Source: JAWXBM01 sp034440115
GTDB taxonomy: Bacteria > Pseudomonadota > Gammaproteobacteria > Xanthomonadales > SZUA-36
Reading direction: 5' to 3'
Length of the DNA stretch: 64,000 nt
Assembly: GCA_034440115.1 (NCBI GenBank)
Contig: JAWXBM010000001.1
Location: 29,452-93,451 of the forward strand
Positions 40,572 through 52,159 of the stretch are shown piece after piece. The position numbers were made by a program, and so were the translations under genes. The stretch's first letter is position 1. Each line of letters starts with the position of its first letter. Under the pieces are notes generated by a model. The model ran no database searches. It was not told where the DNA came from and saw only the letters and a list, made by a program, of their open reading frames with translations.

Positions 40572-42020
40572 TCACACCCTAGCCGGCAAGTTGACCACCA
40601 CCGCCAAGCCACCCAGCTCACTGGGTCGGGCTGCGATCGTGCCGCCATGGGCCAGAACAATTTCTCGGCAAATGGACAAACCGAGGCCACTGCCACCACC
40701 GGCTCGGCCCCGACTGTTCTCGGCTCGATAAAAGCGTTCGAATAGCTGCCCGCGCTGCGCCGCATCCAGGCCTGGTGCTGAGTCAGCTACCACCAGCTCC
40801 ACCCCTGAAGGCGTGCGCTGCAAATGCACTTTGATCTCGCCCCCCGCATCGGTATAACGACAGGAATTCTCCAGCAGGTTCAGCAAAAGCTGGCGCAGAC
40901 GCTGTGCATCGGCCTGCACCACCAGGTGGTCTGGCACATCAACTTCAAGCTTCAGTCCAGCCTGCCGAACGTGTTCCTGCACAGCCTCCAGCGCCTGCCG
41001 CAAGACCGCCGCGACATCGGTGTCTGCCAAGCGCATATTCAAAGCACCCGCATCCGCCAATGACAGGGCCTGCAGATCATTCACCAGCCGGGACAGATGC
41101 ATCACTTCTTCATGCAGCGAGTCCAGCGTAGCCTCCAGGTTAGGCCGGATACCGTCCCGCGCCGCCTCGATCTCGGCCTGCAGGATGGCGATGGGGGTGC
41201 GCAACTCGTGTGCCATGTCCGCCGTCCAGCGCCGCCGTGCGCTTTCATTGGCTTGCAGGGTTTCGCCCAGGCGATTGATGTGCCGCGCCAAAGAAGCAAT
41301 CTCATCGCCGCCTTTGACCTCATTGCGAACGCTGAAATCACCCGCCGTCAGGCTTTGCACCGAGTCGCGCAAAGCCACCACCGGTCGCGATAAATGCCGT
41401 GCCAACAGAAAGCCTAAAAGGGCGGATACCAACAGGGCGATACCCGCTGATGCCAGCAGCGTGTTGCGCTGGAACATCAGGAAGCGTCGGGCTTCAGGTG
41501 CAGCCGGTTGGGCAGATGAGACAAACCCCAGCCAACCCACCACGGAACCGCCTACCTCAACCGCTTGCATGCTGCTGGAATACAGCTCTTTGGGCCTGGC
41601 GCCCGCCACCCACAAACGCCGCTCGTCGAGCAGAAACATCCGCCGCCACAGCCGCCGCAACTCATCAGAGGGGGGTGGTTCATCGTGTTTTCCGGGGCCA
41701 TATCGAAGCTTGTTTCTGTCCGGTGGCTGCTCCAGCAAAGCGTCTTCCGGCGGGGAAATGCCTTCAGGACGAGTACGCGCCAACAGGCGCAGCCAGCGTC
41801 GCGGTTCGCCGCGCAAGCTCTCCCAGGAACCCCTGCGGCTGTACCAGCCCTGCAGCTCCGGAATCAGGAAAGACAGTTGCACTTCTTCCTGTTGTCGCAG
41901 GAAATCACTGAAGCCCCGCTTGAAACTATTGCGTTGTATAAAACTGACCAGTAGCAAAGCCAGCAGGGTACTGGCCAGCAGCGCCAGCAGGATTTTTCCC
42001 AGCAAGGAGTTCATTTTCAT
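40572..42020 (-). CDS. baeS: Sensor histidine kinase (BaeS-like)
   Basis: The ~482-residue kinase has two membrane segments (about residues 7-26 and 184-206) flanking a periplasmic sensor rich in Arg and Pro, a HAMP domain, the phospho-acceptor MAHELRTPIAILQAE (the family form HELRTP), and a catalytic domain with LLNLLENSCRYTDAGG (N box), DSAPGLDA (G1), FERFYRAENSRGRAGGGSGLGLS (F and G2 boxes). It would phosphorylate the response regulator encoded next. The pair resembles BaeSR, an envelope-stress system. ATG 42020 was chosen among 42032, 42020 and 42014. Confidence 0.9.
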   Translation of the reverse strand: MKMNSLLGKILLALLASTLLALLLVSFIQRNSFKRGFSDFLRQQEEVQLSFLIPELQGWYSRRGSWESLRGEPRRWLRLLARTRPEGISPPEDALLEQPPDRNKLRYGPGKHDEPPPSDELRRLWRRMFLLDERRLWVAGARPKELYSSSMQAVEVGGSVVGWLGFVSSAQPAAPEARRFLMFQRNTLLASAGIALLVSALLGFLLARHLSRPVVALRDSVQSLTAGDFSVRNEVKGGDEIASLARHINRLGETLQANESARRRWTADMAHELRTPIAILQAEIEAARDGIRPNLEATLDSLHEEVMHLSRLVNDLQALSLADAGALNMRLADTDVAAVLRQALEAVQEHVRQAGLKLEVDVPDHLVVQADAQRLRQLLLNLLENSCRYTDAGGEIKVHLQRTPSGVELVVADSAPGLDAAQRGQLFERFYRAENSRGRAGGGSGLGLSICREIVLAHGGTIAARPSELGGLAVVVNLPARV

Positions 42021-42070
42021 GATGGTTGTCATCCTGCCTGCCGGTGCATTCCGGTAGCAAGCAACTTTTC

Positions 42071-42088
42071 GATATTGAACAGAATATC
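42071..42088. promoter_or_regulatory. Candidate operator between baeS and the Spy-like gene
   Basis: The perfect inverted repeat GATATT-N6-AATATC lies in the 185-bp gap between the divergent kinase operon and the Spy-like gene. Its placement fits a binding site for the adjacent response regulator. No known consensus is matched, so this is inference. Confidence 0.4.
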
Positions 42089-42205
42089 CTCGATTCCCTC
42101 ACATTTCAGACGCATTTTGCGCCGAGACTGCAAGTGTCGACCAAAGACGGCAACCATTATCAGCCAGCTAGTCGGATAAAACCCAACTGAACAGGAGTAA
42201 TACCC

Positions 42206-42616
42206 TTGCAGAATTCATACTTGATCAGCATACCCCTGGCCTTGCTGCTGGCCACCAGCATAGCGCAGGCCGAGCCCCGTGATCGGCACCATCGTGGGCC
42301 GGACATGGAAAAACGCATTGAGCGCATGACCGAAGAGCTGGCTCTGGGCGAAGAACAAAGCGCTCAGTTGCTGGCTGTGATGGAAGCATCCGCGGCAGAG
42401 CGGGAAGCGCTGCGGGAAAAATATGCAACGCAAATGAAACCGGAGCTGTGCACACTGCATCTGGCCACCATGGAACAGGTGCGGGAAATCCTCACCGCGG
42501 AACAGGCTGCTGAGCTGGAAGGCAAGCTGGAGCGCTGGTCTTCTGATGACGCGCCAGGCGGCCCGCACCATGGCAGGAAAGATCGCGCCCTGAAGGATTG
42601 CGAACCGCAAGCCTGA
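42206..42616 (+). CDS. Spy/CpxP-like periplasmic protein
   Basis: The 136-residue protein has a signal peptide ending AQA and a helical mature part with ERMTEELALGEEQSAQLLAV and REILTAEQAAEL, resembling the LTxxQ motifs of Spy and CpxP. His-rich stretches flank it (DRHHRGP and GPHHGRKD), so metal binding is possible. Spy-like proteins are chaperones or stress-system modulators in the periplasm. The start is a TTG with AGGAG 8 nt upstream. The gene is divergent from the BaeSR-like pair, the usual arrangement for a regulated stress protein. Confidence 0.85.
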   Translation: MQNSYLISIPLALLLATSIAQAEPRDRHHRGPDMEKRIERMTEELALGEEQSAQLLAVMEASAAEREALREKYATQMKPELCTLHLATMEQVREILTAEQAAELEGKLERWSSDDAPGGPHHGRKDRALKDCEPQA

Positions 42617-42625
42617 GCGACGGTT

Positions 42626-42661
42626 AACAAAAACTGGCCCGCTGTGCCTATCGGCGGGCCA
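42626..42661 (-). terminator. Rho-independent terminator of cmoAB
   Basis: Read on the minus strand, stem TGGCCCGC/GCGGGCCA (42654-42661 and 42635-42642) with an 11-nt loop is followed by GTTTTTGTT. The stem overlaps the stop codon of cmoB. Confidence 0.7.
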
Positions 42662-43634
42662 GGATGATTGCCCGCGTGGGCGCCGGATAACCTTCCAGTG
42701 TCCGTTGCGGGTTTTTTGCATCCAGCGCCTCAGCCAGAGATTCAAACCTCATCCACTCGGTACTGCGCTGTTCGTCCCGGCTGGTAGGGGTGAGAACCAA
42801 CAGGCGAGCCTCTTTAAGGCCAGCCTGTTGCACCCAGTCCAGCAGCTTTTCGGTACGCGGAATGGCCCATACATTACGCATACGGGCATAGCGCTGTTGC
42901 GGAATTAAAATCTCCTCAAAATGTTCCTCGGGCAACACCAACGTCTCCAGTACCACTTGCCCACCCGGCCGTAACAAGCACCTGAGCTGCAGCAGATGCT
43001 CAACGGGATCGCGCCGGTGATACAGCACGCCCATGGAACACACCACATCCATCTCCGCTGTATCTGCGGTGTCGCCGGTCAATCCTGGCAAATCTTCAAT
43101 GCCCAACGGCAGGACAAAATTGGCCTGATCTCCAGCGAAATTCCGGCAGGCCAACCATTGCATCACGAACAGCAAGGTGGGATCGACACCCACTACCAGT
43201 TTTGCGCCCGCGGCCAACATGCGCCAACCGAAGTAACCATTGCCGCAACCGATATCCAGCACCCGAGTATTCTGCCACCGGACATGCGGTGCCAGCCGAT
43301 CCCATTTCCAGTCCGAGCGCCATTCGGTATCAATCATGCAACCCGCCAGGTTCAACGGTCCTTTGCGCCAGGGATGCAGTTGCATCAAGGTTTTGGTCAA
43401 GGCTTGCTGATGTTCGGCCACAGCACCCAGTTCCGGGGCCGATTGCCCCGCACGCATCAGGGCTGCGACCCGGGGCAAGGCCCGCAACGCTGCTTGCCAG
43501 CGCGGCAGATCGCCATGCTCGTGATGCGCTAGCCGTTGGTCTGCCCGATCGCACAGGGTTTGCAGCCAGCCGCTGTCCGGCCAAAGCCGACGCAGGTCTG
43601 CGTATGGAGATTGCAACGACTCAGCGAATGGCAA
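42648..43634 (-). CDS. cmoB: tRNA U34 carboxymethyltransferase
   Basis: CmoB transfers a carboxymethyl group from carboxy-SAM to 5-hydroxyuridine at the tRNA wobble base. The family core is clear: WRKGPLNLAGCMIDTEWRSDWKWDRL, the SAM site VLDIGCGNGYFGWRML, GVDPTLLF, CSMGVLYHRRDPVEHL, and YARMRNVWAIP. The end EGYPAPTRAIILARR is typical. The start is uncertain: a TTG at 43634 gives 328 residues (E. coli CmoB has 323) and overlaps cmoA by 14 bp, while the ATG at 43715 would overlap by 95 bp. The gene follows cmoA in an operon, as is usual. Confidence 0.92.
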   Translation of the reverse strand: MPFAESLQSPYADLRRLWPDSGWLQTLCDRADQRLAHHEHGDLPRWQAALRALPRVAALMRAGQSAPELGAVAEHQQALTKTLMQLHPWRKGPLNLAGCMIDTEWRSDWKWDRLAPHVRWQNTRVLDIGCGNGYFGWRMLAAGAKLVVGVDPTLLFVMQWLACRNFAGDQANFVLPLGIEDLPGLTGDTADTAEMDVVCSMGVLYHRRDPVEHLLQLRCLLRPGGQVVLETLVLPEEHFEEILIPQQRYARMRNVWAIPRTEKLLDWVQQAGLKEARLLVLTPTSRDEQRSTEWMRFESLAEALDAKNPQRTLEGYPAPTRAIILARR

Positions 43635-44358
43635 GGTAGGAAACAAAATTAAAGCATTGGAACCAGCGTACCGTTTTACTCCAGCCAGCGTGCTGTAAGC
43701 GGGCCAGATGTTCATTTTCGGTGTCCGGCAACATCACCCGCTCCAACGCATCGCGTTTACGGGCTATTTCCAGGTCAGAATAGCCTTGTGCCCGTTTGAA
43801 ATCGTGATGCCACTCGGTTTGCAATGCCTGTTCAGCCTCATCGCTGAAACGAATTTTCTCGGACAACACCAGGACCCCACCCGAGCGCGTGCCGTGGGCA
43901 ATGCGCTGCAGCAAATCCTGGCGCTGCTCGCGGCCAATAAATTGCAGGGTGAAATTCAACACACTGAAACTGGCATTGCTGATTGGCGTAGTGGCGATAT
44001 CACCCAACACCATTTCAATTTCTGGGCCATCAGGAGCGCTCTGCGCGTCCAGCAAATCGGCCTCAAAACGCTGGAGCATTTCTGCTGAATTATCCACCGC
44101 GATGATGCGCACATTCGGTACCGTAACCGATTGACGTATCACCTGACTGACGGCACCCAGCGAGCAGCCCAAATCATAGACGTGGCTGCCGGGCCGAACG
44201 CAGCGTCGCGCCAGCACCCCAAGCATGGGCAAAATCAGGCCATAACCGGGTACCGAACGATTGATCATGTCAGGAAAAACCCGCACCACGCGCTCGTCAA
44301 ACACGAAATCGCTCATGCCTGCTGGCGGTTGTTCAAACAACCGGTCGCGCTCGCTCAA
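43621..44358 (-). CDS. cmoA: Carboxy-S-adenosyl-L-methionine synthase
   Basis: CmoA makes carboxy-SAM from SAM and prephenate, the donor used by CmoB for wobble-uridine modification. The 245-residue protein shows the typical N-terminus DRLFEQPP, FDERVVRVFPDMINRSVPGY, the cofactor loop VYDLGCSLGAVS and NFTLQFIGREQRQDLLQRI. The start is a TTG at 44358 in the context CTCTTGAGC, which matches the family N-terminus. cmoB overlaps its 3' end. Confidence 0.94.
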   Translation of the reverse strand: MSERDRLFEQPPAGMSDFVFDERVVRVFPDMINRSVPGYGLILPMLGVLARRCVRPGSHVYDLGCSLGAVSQVIRQSVTVPNVRIIAVDNSAEMLQRFEADLLDAQSAPDGPEIEMVLGDIATTPISNASFSVLNFTLQFIGREQRQDLLQRIAHGTRSGGVLVLSEKIRFSDEAEQALQTEWHHDFKRAQGYSDLEIARKRDALERVMLPDTENEHLARLQHAGWSKTVRWFQCFNFVSYLAIR

Positions 44359-44553
44359 GAGCTGCCCCGAATTCGGCTTGATTGAAGTAATGCTGATGAC
44401 TTCTGGCGCATTCCAATGGTGCCGCTTCTTGCTATGTTAGATAAAGACTGAAGAGTGCTATGGTACAGCAGCCATAGACAAAAATTTTTCGGCGCCTTTT
44501 TGCAACGACTTTTGTGGCAACTTTTTACATAACCAATTTCAGGGAGACAGGCC

Positions 44554-45501
44554 ATGTTTGAGAACCCAATGATCTGGGCCATAGTCGTGGCCATTCTGGG
44601 AATCACCATAGTACGCACCTCGGTGATCATCGTGCGCCAGGGTTTTGAGTACACCCTGGAGCGTTTTGGTCGCTATGCAAAAACGCTGAGACCGGGTTTT
44701 CATTTCGTGCTGCCCTTTATCAATCGCATCGGTCATCGGGTCAACATGATGGAGCGTGTTGCCGACGTGCCTTCGCAGGAAGTGATCTCCAAGGACAATG
44801 CCATGCTGACGGTGGATGGTGTGCTGTTTTTCCAGGTTTTGGATGCTGCCAAAGCCGCTTACGAAATCCACCACCTGGAACATGCCATCCTCAACCTGAC
44901 CATGACCAATATCCGCACGGTGCTGGGCTCATTGGACCTGGATGATGCCCTGTCCAATCGCGATGTGATCAATGCCCGACTGTTATCGGTAGTGGATGAG
45001 GCCACCACGCCGTGGGGGGTTAAAGTCACCCGCATCGAAATCAAGGACATCAGCCCACCTGCGGACTTGGTTGATGCCATGGCCAGGCAGATGAAAGCCG
45101 AGCGCGAGAAACGCGCCACCATCCTGGAGGCGGAAGGTCACCGGCAGTCACAGATTCTGCGCTCTGAAGGGGACAAGCGGGCTGCGGTGCTGGATGCCGA
45201 AGGCCGCAAAGAAGCCGCCTTCCGTGATGCCGAAGCACGCGAGCGCTCGGCCGAAGCCGAAGCCAAGGCGACGGCCATGGTTTCCAAAGCCATCGCCGAG
45301 GGCGATGTGCAGGCCATCAATTATTTTATCGCGCAGAAATACGTCGAATCATTGACCGCGTTCGCCAATGGCCCCAATGTCAAAACTCTGTTGTTACCGA
45401 TGGAGGCCAGCGGCATTCTGTCCAGTCTCGCAGGCATTGCCGAAGTGGGTCGCGAGGCCTGGGAGCAGGCCGGCCACAAAAATCCGCGGAGTGCGAAATA
45501 A
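44554..45501 (+). CDS. qmcA: SPFH/stomatin-like membrane protease subunit (QmcA family)
   Basis: The 315-residue protein has one N-terminal membrane helix (residues 7-26) and an SPFH/Band 7 domain: VRQGFEYTLERFGRYAKTLRPGFHFVLPF, DNAMLTVDGVLFFQV and WGVKVTRIEIKDI. A long charged coiled coil with repeated AE.. and EGxK elements follows. SPFH proteins form membrane ring cages, often with an NfeD partner, and are linked to membrane microdomains and FtsH control. The nfeD gene begins at its last base, so the two are coupled. AGGGAGACAGG lies before the ATG. Confidence 0.92.
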   Translation: MFENPMIWAIVVAILGITIVRTSVIIVRQGFEYTLERFGRYAKTLRPGFHFVLPFINRIGHRVNMMERVADVPSQEVISKDNAMLTVDGVLFFQVLDAAKAAYEIHHLEHAILNLTMTNIRTVLGSLDLDDALSNRDVINARLLSVVDEATTPWGVKVTRIEIKDISPPADLVDAMARQMKAEREKRATILEAEGHRQSQILRSEGDKRAAVLDAEGRKEAAFRDAEARERSAEAEAKATAMVSKAIAEGDVQAINYFIAQKYVESLTAFANGPNVKTLLLPMEASGILSSLAGIAEVGREAWEQAGHKNPRSAK

Positions 45502-45947
45502 TGAGTGACTGGGGGCCTATGGTTTTTTGGCATTGGTGGATATTGTCGGGTGTGCTGCTGATTCTGGAGCTGACCAGCCCGATATTTTTCTTCCTCTGGG
45601 TTAGCATTGCGGCAGCCGCAGTAGGCTTTTTGTTGTTGATCATTCCAGGCATGTCGCTGGAAATCCAGTTGGTCAGTTTCGGCATCATGTCGGTGGTCGC
45701 GGTGATGGCCTGGCGCAAATACCGCGAAGCCCACCCGCCCGAATCCGAACAGCCATTATTGAATCAACGGGGTTTGCAGTACAACGATCGTATCTTCACG
45801 CTCGATCACCCCATCGTCAATGGTGCGGGTAAAGTCGTGGTGGATGATTCCACCTGGAAAGTGAAAGGGCCTGATCTACCGGCGGGTATGCGTGTTCGTG
45901 TTACCGGAGTAGACGGTACGGTGTTTATTGTGGAGCCGGCGGATTAG
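45501..45947 (+). CDS. NfeD family membrane protein
   Basis: The 148-residue protein is a short NfeD without the protease domain. It has two or three membrane segments (about residues 8-29, 31-50 and 55-71) and a C-terminal OB-fold domain (LDHPIVNGAGKVVVDDSTWKVKGPDLPAGMRVRVTGVDG). It is the typical partner of SPFH proteins, and its ATG overlaps the stop codon of qmcA by one base (ATAATGA). Confidence 0.92.
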   Translation: MSDWGPMVFWHWWILSGVLLILELTSPIFFFLWVSIAAAAVGFLLLIIPGMSLEIQLVSFGIMSVVAVMAWRKYREAHPPESEQPLLNQRGLQYNDRIFTLDHPIVNGAGKVVVDDSTWKVKGPDLPAGMRVRVTGVDGTVFIVEPAD

Positions 45948-46076
45948 GGTTCAGCGCCCTGGTAAGCGTTCTGGCGACCACCAGCCGGGAGGTTTCTTCC
46001 ACAGCGATTTAAGTGCCGCTTTAGGCTGGCGGGGTCATTGACTATACTAGTCCGCCTTAGCCCGCGGCGGATTCAC

Positions 46077-46970
46077 ATGACATTCCAACAATTCATCAAG
46101 CAGCTCGACAGCTACTGGTCTGAGCAGGGCTGTGTTTTAGTGCAGCCACTGGACCTGGAAGTAGGCGCAGGCACGTTTCATCCCGCCACCTTTCTGCGCT
46201 CCATTGGTCCCGAGCCCTGGAACGCCGCCTATGTGCAGCCCTGCCGTCGCCCAACCGATGGCCGTTATGGTGAAAACCCCAATCGTTTACAGCATTACTA
46301 CCAATACCAGGTGGTGATGAAGCCCGCGCCCGACAACCTTCAGGAGCTTTACCTGGGCTCTCTGGATGCGGTCGGCATCGATCCGAAAATACATGACATC
46401 CGCTTTGTTGAAGACAACTGGGAGTCACCCACGCTGGGCGCCTGGGGCCTCGGGTGGGAAGTCTGGCTCAATGGTATGGAAGTCACGCAGTTCACCTATT
46501 TCCAGCAGGCCGGCGGGCTGGAGTGCCGGCCGGTAATGGGCGAGATCACTTACGGCACCGAACGACTGGCCATGTACTTGCAAGGGGTGGACAGCGTTTA
46601 TGACCTGGTCTGGACCGATGTGGGTGGCCGCACAGTGACTTACGGCGAAGTATTTCTGCAAAACGAAATCGAACAGTCACACTACAATTTTGAACATGCC
46701 GATGTGGCCTCGCTGTTTGGCTGGTTTGATAATTGCGAGCGCGAAGCGCAGAACCTGGTCGAGCGTAACCTGCCCCTGCCCGCCTACGAGCAGGTGCTTA
46801 AAGCCTCGCATACCTTCAATTTGCTGGATGCCCGCCATGCCATTTCGGTTACCGAACGGCAGCGCTACATCCTGCGTGTGCGCGATCTGGCCAAGCGGGT
46901 AGCGGAAAGTTATTTTGCGCGACGCGAAGCGCTGGGCTTTCCGGGCCTCGCGAAGGAGGCGCAGCCATGA
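46077..46970 (+). CDS. glyQ: Glycyl-tRNA synthetase alpha subunit
   Basis: The 297-residue catalytic subunit of the split tetrameric glycyl-tRNA synthetase. Starts MTFQQFIKQLDSYWSEQGC and has PLDLEVGAGTFHPATFLRSIGPEPW, RRPTDGRYGENPNRLQHYYQYQV and EMEVTQFTYFQQAGG-type motifs typical of GlyQ. It charges tRNA-Gly with glycine in the cytosol. The ATG at 46077 gives the family start. The 3' end overlaps glyS by 4 bp. Confidence 0.97.
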   Translation: MTFQQFIKQLDSYWSEQGCVLVQPLDLEVGAGTFHPATFLRSIGPEPWNAAYVQPCRRPTDGRYGENPNRLQHYYQYQVVMKPAPDNLQELYLGSLDAVGIDPKIHDIRFVEDNWESPTLGAWGLGWEVWLNGMEVTQFTYFQQAGGLECRPVMGEITYGTERLAMYLQGVDSVYDLVWTDVGGRTVTYGEVFLQNEIEQSHYNFEHADVASLFGWFDNCEREAQNLVERNLPLPAYEQVLKASHTFNLLDARHAISVTERQRYILRVRDLAKRVAESYFARREALGFPGLAKEAQP

Positions 46971-49069
46971 GCGAAGCAGCAAAAGTCGCGCGCGCTGATC
47001 TGCTGATTGAAATCGGTTGTGAAGAGCTGCCGCCCAAAGCGCTGGACCAGTTGCGAATCGCTCTATTCGAAGGCGTTAGCAAGGGCTTGCAAGACGCCGG
47101 TATTGAGTTTGATGCAAGCCAAAGCCAGAGTTGGTCAACACCGAGACGATTGGCGCTGTTTTTCGCGGCCACTGCAAGCTCACAACCTGACCAGGACCAG
47201 GAGCGACGCGGCCCGGCGGCGGCGGCGGCCTTTGATGCGGATGGTAAGGCTACTCAAGCCGCCTTGGGTTTTGCCCGCTCTGCCGGGGTGGAAATGGCGC
47301 AGATGGAAACGCTGCAAACCGACAAGGGTGCCTGGCTGGTGGCGCGCAGCCACATCAAAGGTAAGGCCTTGTCGGAGCTGCTTTATCCCATCCTGGAACA
47401 GGCCTTGAAACAGTTACCCATTCCCCGCCCCATGCGCTGGGCGGATCACGATTTCAGCTTTATTCGGCCAGTCCACTGGCTGCTAGTACTGCATGGTGAA
47501 ACCGTTCTTCCCGGCGTTTTGTTCGGTTTGAATGCTGATCGTCTGACCCGCGGTCACCGCGTTCACTCACCCGGGCCGCAGGCCATCTCGCTAGCAGGAG
47601 ACTATCTCAGGATTCTGGAAGAGGCAAACGTGCTGGCCGATCAACAGGTCCGCAAGGACACCATTGAGCGTATGGCTCGAAATACCGCAGATACCGTGCA
47701 GATTGATCCCGACTTGCTGGATGAAGTGAATAACCTGGTCGAGTGGCCCAGCGCCATCCTGTGTAGTTTTGATGTCGAGTTTCTGGCGGTGCCGCATAAG
47801 GCTTTGATTGCCAGCATGCAGGACCACCAGAAGTTTTTTCCCGTTACCGCTATCGGCGCCGATGCCAAGGACCATGACAGCATCAGTAACCGGTTTATCG
47901 CCATCGCCAATCTGGATTCCGTCGACCCGGACCAAGTACGGCAGGGATTCGAGCGGGTGATTCGGCCGCGGCTGGCCGATGCGCGCTTCTTTCTGGAGCA
48001 GGATCAAAAAAAGCCGTTAATTGAGTACGCTGACGCCCTCGATGAGGTGGTTTTCCAGAACAAGATCGGTTCATTAGGTGCCAAATCCAGAAGAATGGCC
48101 TCAATTTCGGAGCAATTAGCAACACATTTCAATATTAACACTGGACCCGCCAAACGCGCTGCGGCGCTGGCAAAATGCGACCTGCTCACCCAAATGGTGG
48201 GCGAATTCCCGGAATTGCAGGGTTATATGGGTAGGCAATATGCGCTGCATTCAGGCGAAGATCCTGGCGTGGCCGCCGCCATCGAAGAATATTACCAACC
48301 GCGCTTCGCCGGCGATGTAATTCCCGCCAGCAAAGCCGGGCAATTGCTGAGCCTGGCTGATCGGGCCGACACGTTGGTGGGCATCTTTGCTGCCGACTTA
48401 CGACCGTCAGGTAACAAGGACCCCTTCGCTTTGCGACGCAGCGCTTTGGGGTTGGTGCGTATTCTGCTGGAGGCCAAGCTGAAAATTGCGCCGCGGCGCC
48501 TGTTCGAATTGGCTGCCGAGCAATTTCGTCAACAGGGTGTGGACATTCCGAATGAACTGTTGACTGATCTGGAATCCTTTGTGCTGGAACGCGCTCGCAG
48601 TTACTTCCACGATTCTGGCGTGGATACCAACCTGATCACTGCTGCTTTGGCTTCCAACTGGACGGATTTGGCTGATCTGGCAGCCCGGCTGGGGGCCCTG
48701 GCGGGCTTTATGGGCCAGGAGTCGGCCTTGAGCCTGGCTGCAGCCAACAAACGCATAGCTAACATCTTACGCAAATCTGGGAATGCTGTTTCTGCGGAAA
48801 TAGCCGAGGATAAGTTGATTTTAGACGAAGAAAAGCTTCTTTTCTCTGAAATTGTTTCTGCGGAAAGAACTCTTGAGCCGCTGTTCCAACGCGCCGATTA
48901 CCAGGCTTGCCTGAACGCATTGGCCGGTTTGCGCCCCGTGGTAGATCGCTTTTTCGATGGAGTCATGGTGATGGATAAGGACCCGGAACTGCAACGCAAT
49001 CGTTTGGCCCTGCTGGCACGACTTAAAGCATTGTTCGATGGTATAGCGGATGTTTCGGTGCTCGCATGA
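46967..49069 (+). CDS. glyS: Glycyl-tRNA synthetase beta subunit
   Basis: The 700-residue beta subunit binds tRNA and supports GlyQ. Features include the N-terminal LLIEIGCEELPPKAL, RWADHDFSFIRPVHWLLVLHG, the CSFDVEFLAVPHKALIASMQDHQKFFPV segment, and the HD-like region with AALAKCDLLTQMVGEFPELQGYMG and the C-terminal anticodon-side domain. Its length matches the family. The gene overlaps glyQ by 4 bp and the GmhB-like gene by 4 bp, forming a three-gene operon. Confidence 0.97.
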   Translation: MSEAAKVARADLLIEIGCEELPPKALDQLRIALFEGVSKGLQDAGIEFDASQSQSWSTPRRLALFFAATASSQPDQDQERRGPAAAAAFDADGKATQAALGFARSAGVEMAQMETLQTDKGAWLVARSHIKGKALSELLYPILEQALKQLPIPRPMRWADHDFSFIRPVHWLLVLHGETVLPGVLFGLNADRLTRGHRVHSPGPQAISLAGDYLRILEEANVLADQQVRKDTIERMARNTADTVQIDPDLLDEVNNLVEWPSAILCSFDVEFLAVPHKALIASMQDHQKFFPVTAIGADAKDHDSISNRFIAIANLDSVDPDQVRQGFERVIRPRLADARFFLEQDQKKPLIEYADALDEVVFQNKIGSLGAKSRRMASISEQLATHFNINTGPAKRAAALAKCDLLTQMVGEFPELQGYMGRQYALHSGEDPGVAAAIEEYYQPRFAGDVIPASKAGQLLSLADRADTLVGIFAADLRPSGNKDPFALRRSALGLVRILLEAKLKIAPRRLFELAAEQFRQQGVDIPNELLTDLESFVLERARSYFHDSGVDTNLITAALASNWTDLADLAARLGALAGFMGQESALSLAAANKRIANILRKSGNAVSAEIAEDKLILDEEKLLFSEIVSAERTLEPLFQRADYQACLNALAGLRPVVDRFFDGVMVMDKDPELQRNRLALLARLKALFDGIADVSVLA

Positions 49070-49554
49070 GCCGCTCTGAACATGAGCTGTTATTGATCAG
49101 CCGCGATGACATTCTCGCCGTGATGAAAGAAGCGGACGTTAGCAATGCCGATCGGGTTTTTCGCTTATTGGCAACACTGACCCGACAGGGTTATCACTTA
49201 TTGGCCACCGCTCCACAACCGGAACAATGGGCCGGCGAACACGGCAGCCCGGATGACGCCTTGCTTGGCCCCGACAGCATTCGCAGGCGCCTGTCGGATG
49301 CCGGAGGAAAACTCGATGGCGTTTATTATTTGCGCCGCTCTTTGTTGACCCAGCGGCGCAACCGAGAGGACGCTTTAGAGGACATACTGCGGCGTTATGG
49401 TGTAATTGCGGAAAACTGTATCCTCATCAGCTCTAGCAAAAAGTTTTTGGCATCGGCGCGGGGCTTAAGCTTCCAAACCCGTCAGCTTGGGCGTGATGGC
49501 AGCCTGCTGGAAACTTTGCAGCCCCTGGATAATTCGGCGAACCCAATAAAGTAA
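49066..49554 (+). CDS. Degenerate HAD protein related to GmhB
   Basis: The 162-residue protein starts with a 4-bp overlap (ATGA) with the end of glyS, the position held by gmhB, heptose bisphosphate phosphatase, in pseudomonads. The first strand reads LLLISRDDILAV where GmhB has a DRDGVI motif, so the nucleophilic Asp is Ser. LTRQGYHLLATAPQ corresponds to the second strand, and ISSSKKFLASARG replaces the acidic motif. No zinc-binding cysteine set is left. The fold may persist but phosphatase activity is unlikely. That it derives from GmhB is inferred from position and partial motif match. Confidence 0.65.
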   Translation: MSRSEHELLLISRDDILAVMKEADVSNADRVFRLLATLTRQGYHLLATAPQPEQWAGEHGSPDDALLGPDSIRRRLSDAGGKLDGVYYLRRSLLTQRRNREDALEDILRRYGVIAENCILISSSKKFLASARGLSFQTRQLGRDGSLLETLQPLDNSANPIK

Positions 49555-49582
49555 GCCCAAAAAAATCCGCCCAAACCAGACT

Positions 49583-51985
<2,403 letters not shown>

Positions 51986-52159
51986 TATTCGTCCCGACCC
52001 CCGTTGGAGTCTTTTGATTCTGCTGTGATGGGTGATCCAGGCGCCAGCCAACAATGCGGCCAAAAAAGCGCTCCAAAGAAGCACAGTTTACAGGCTTAAA
52101 AACAAACCCCGATCTGGGCTCAAATCAACTACTTAGCAAAGCGCTGAATCTGGCCGGGA

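Noticed and set aside
41020..42057. A 345-codon open frame on the plus strand
   Set aside because: Antisense to the sensor kinase, Arg/Ser-rich and without motifs.
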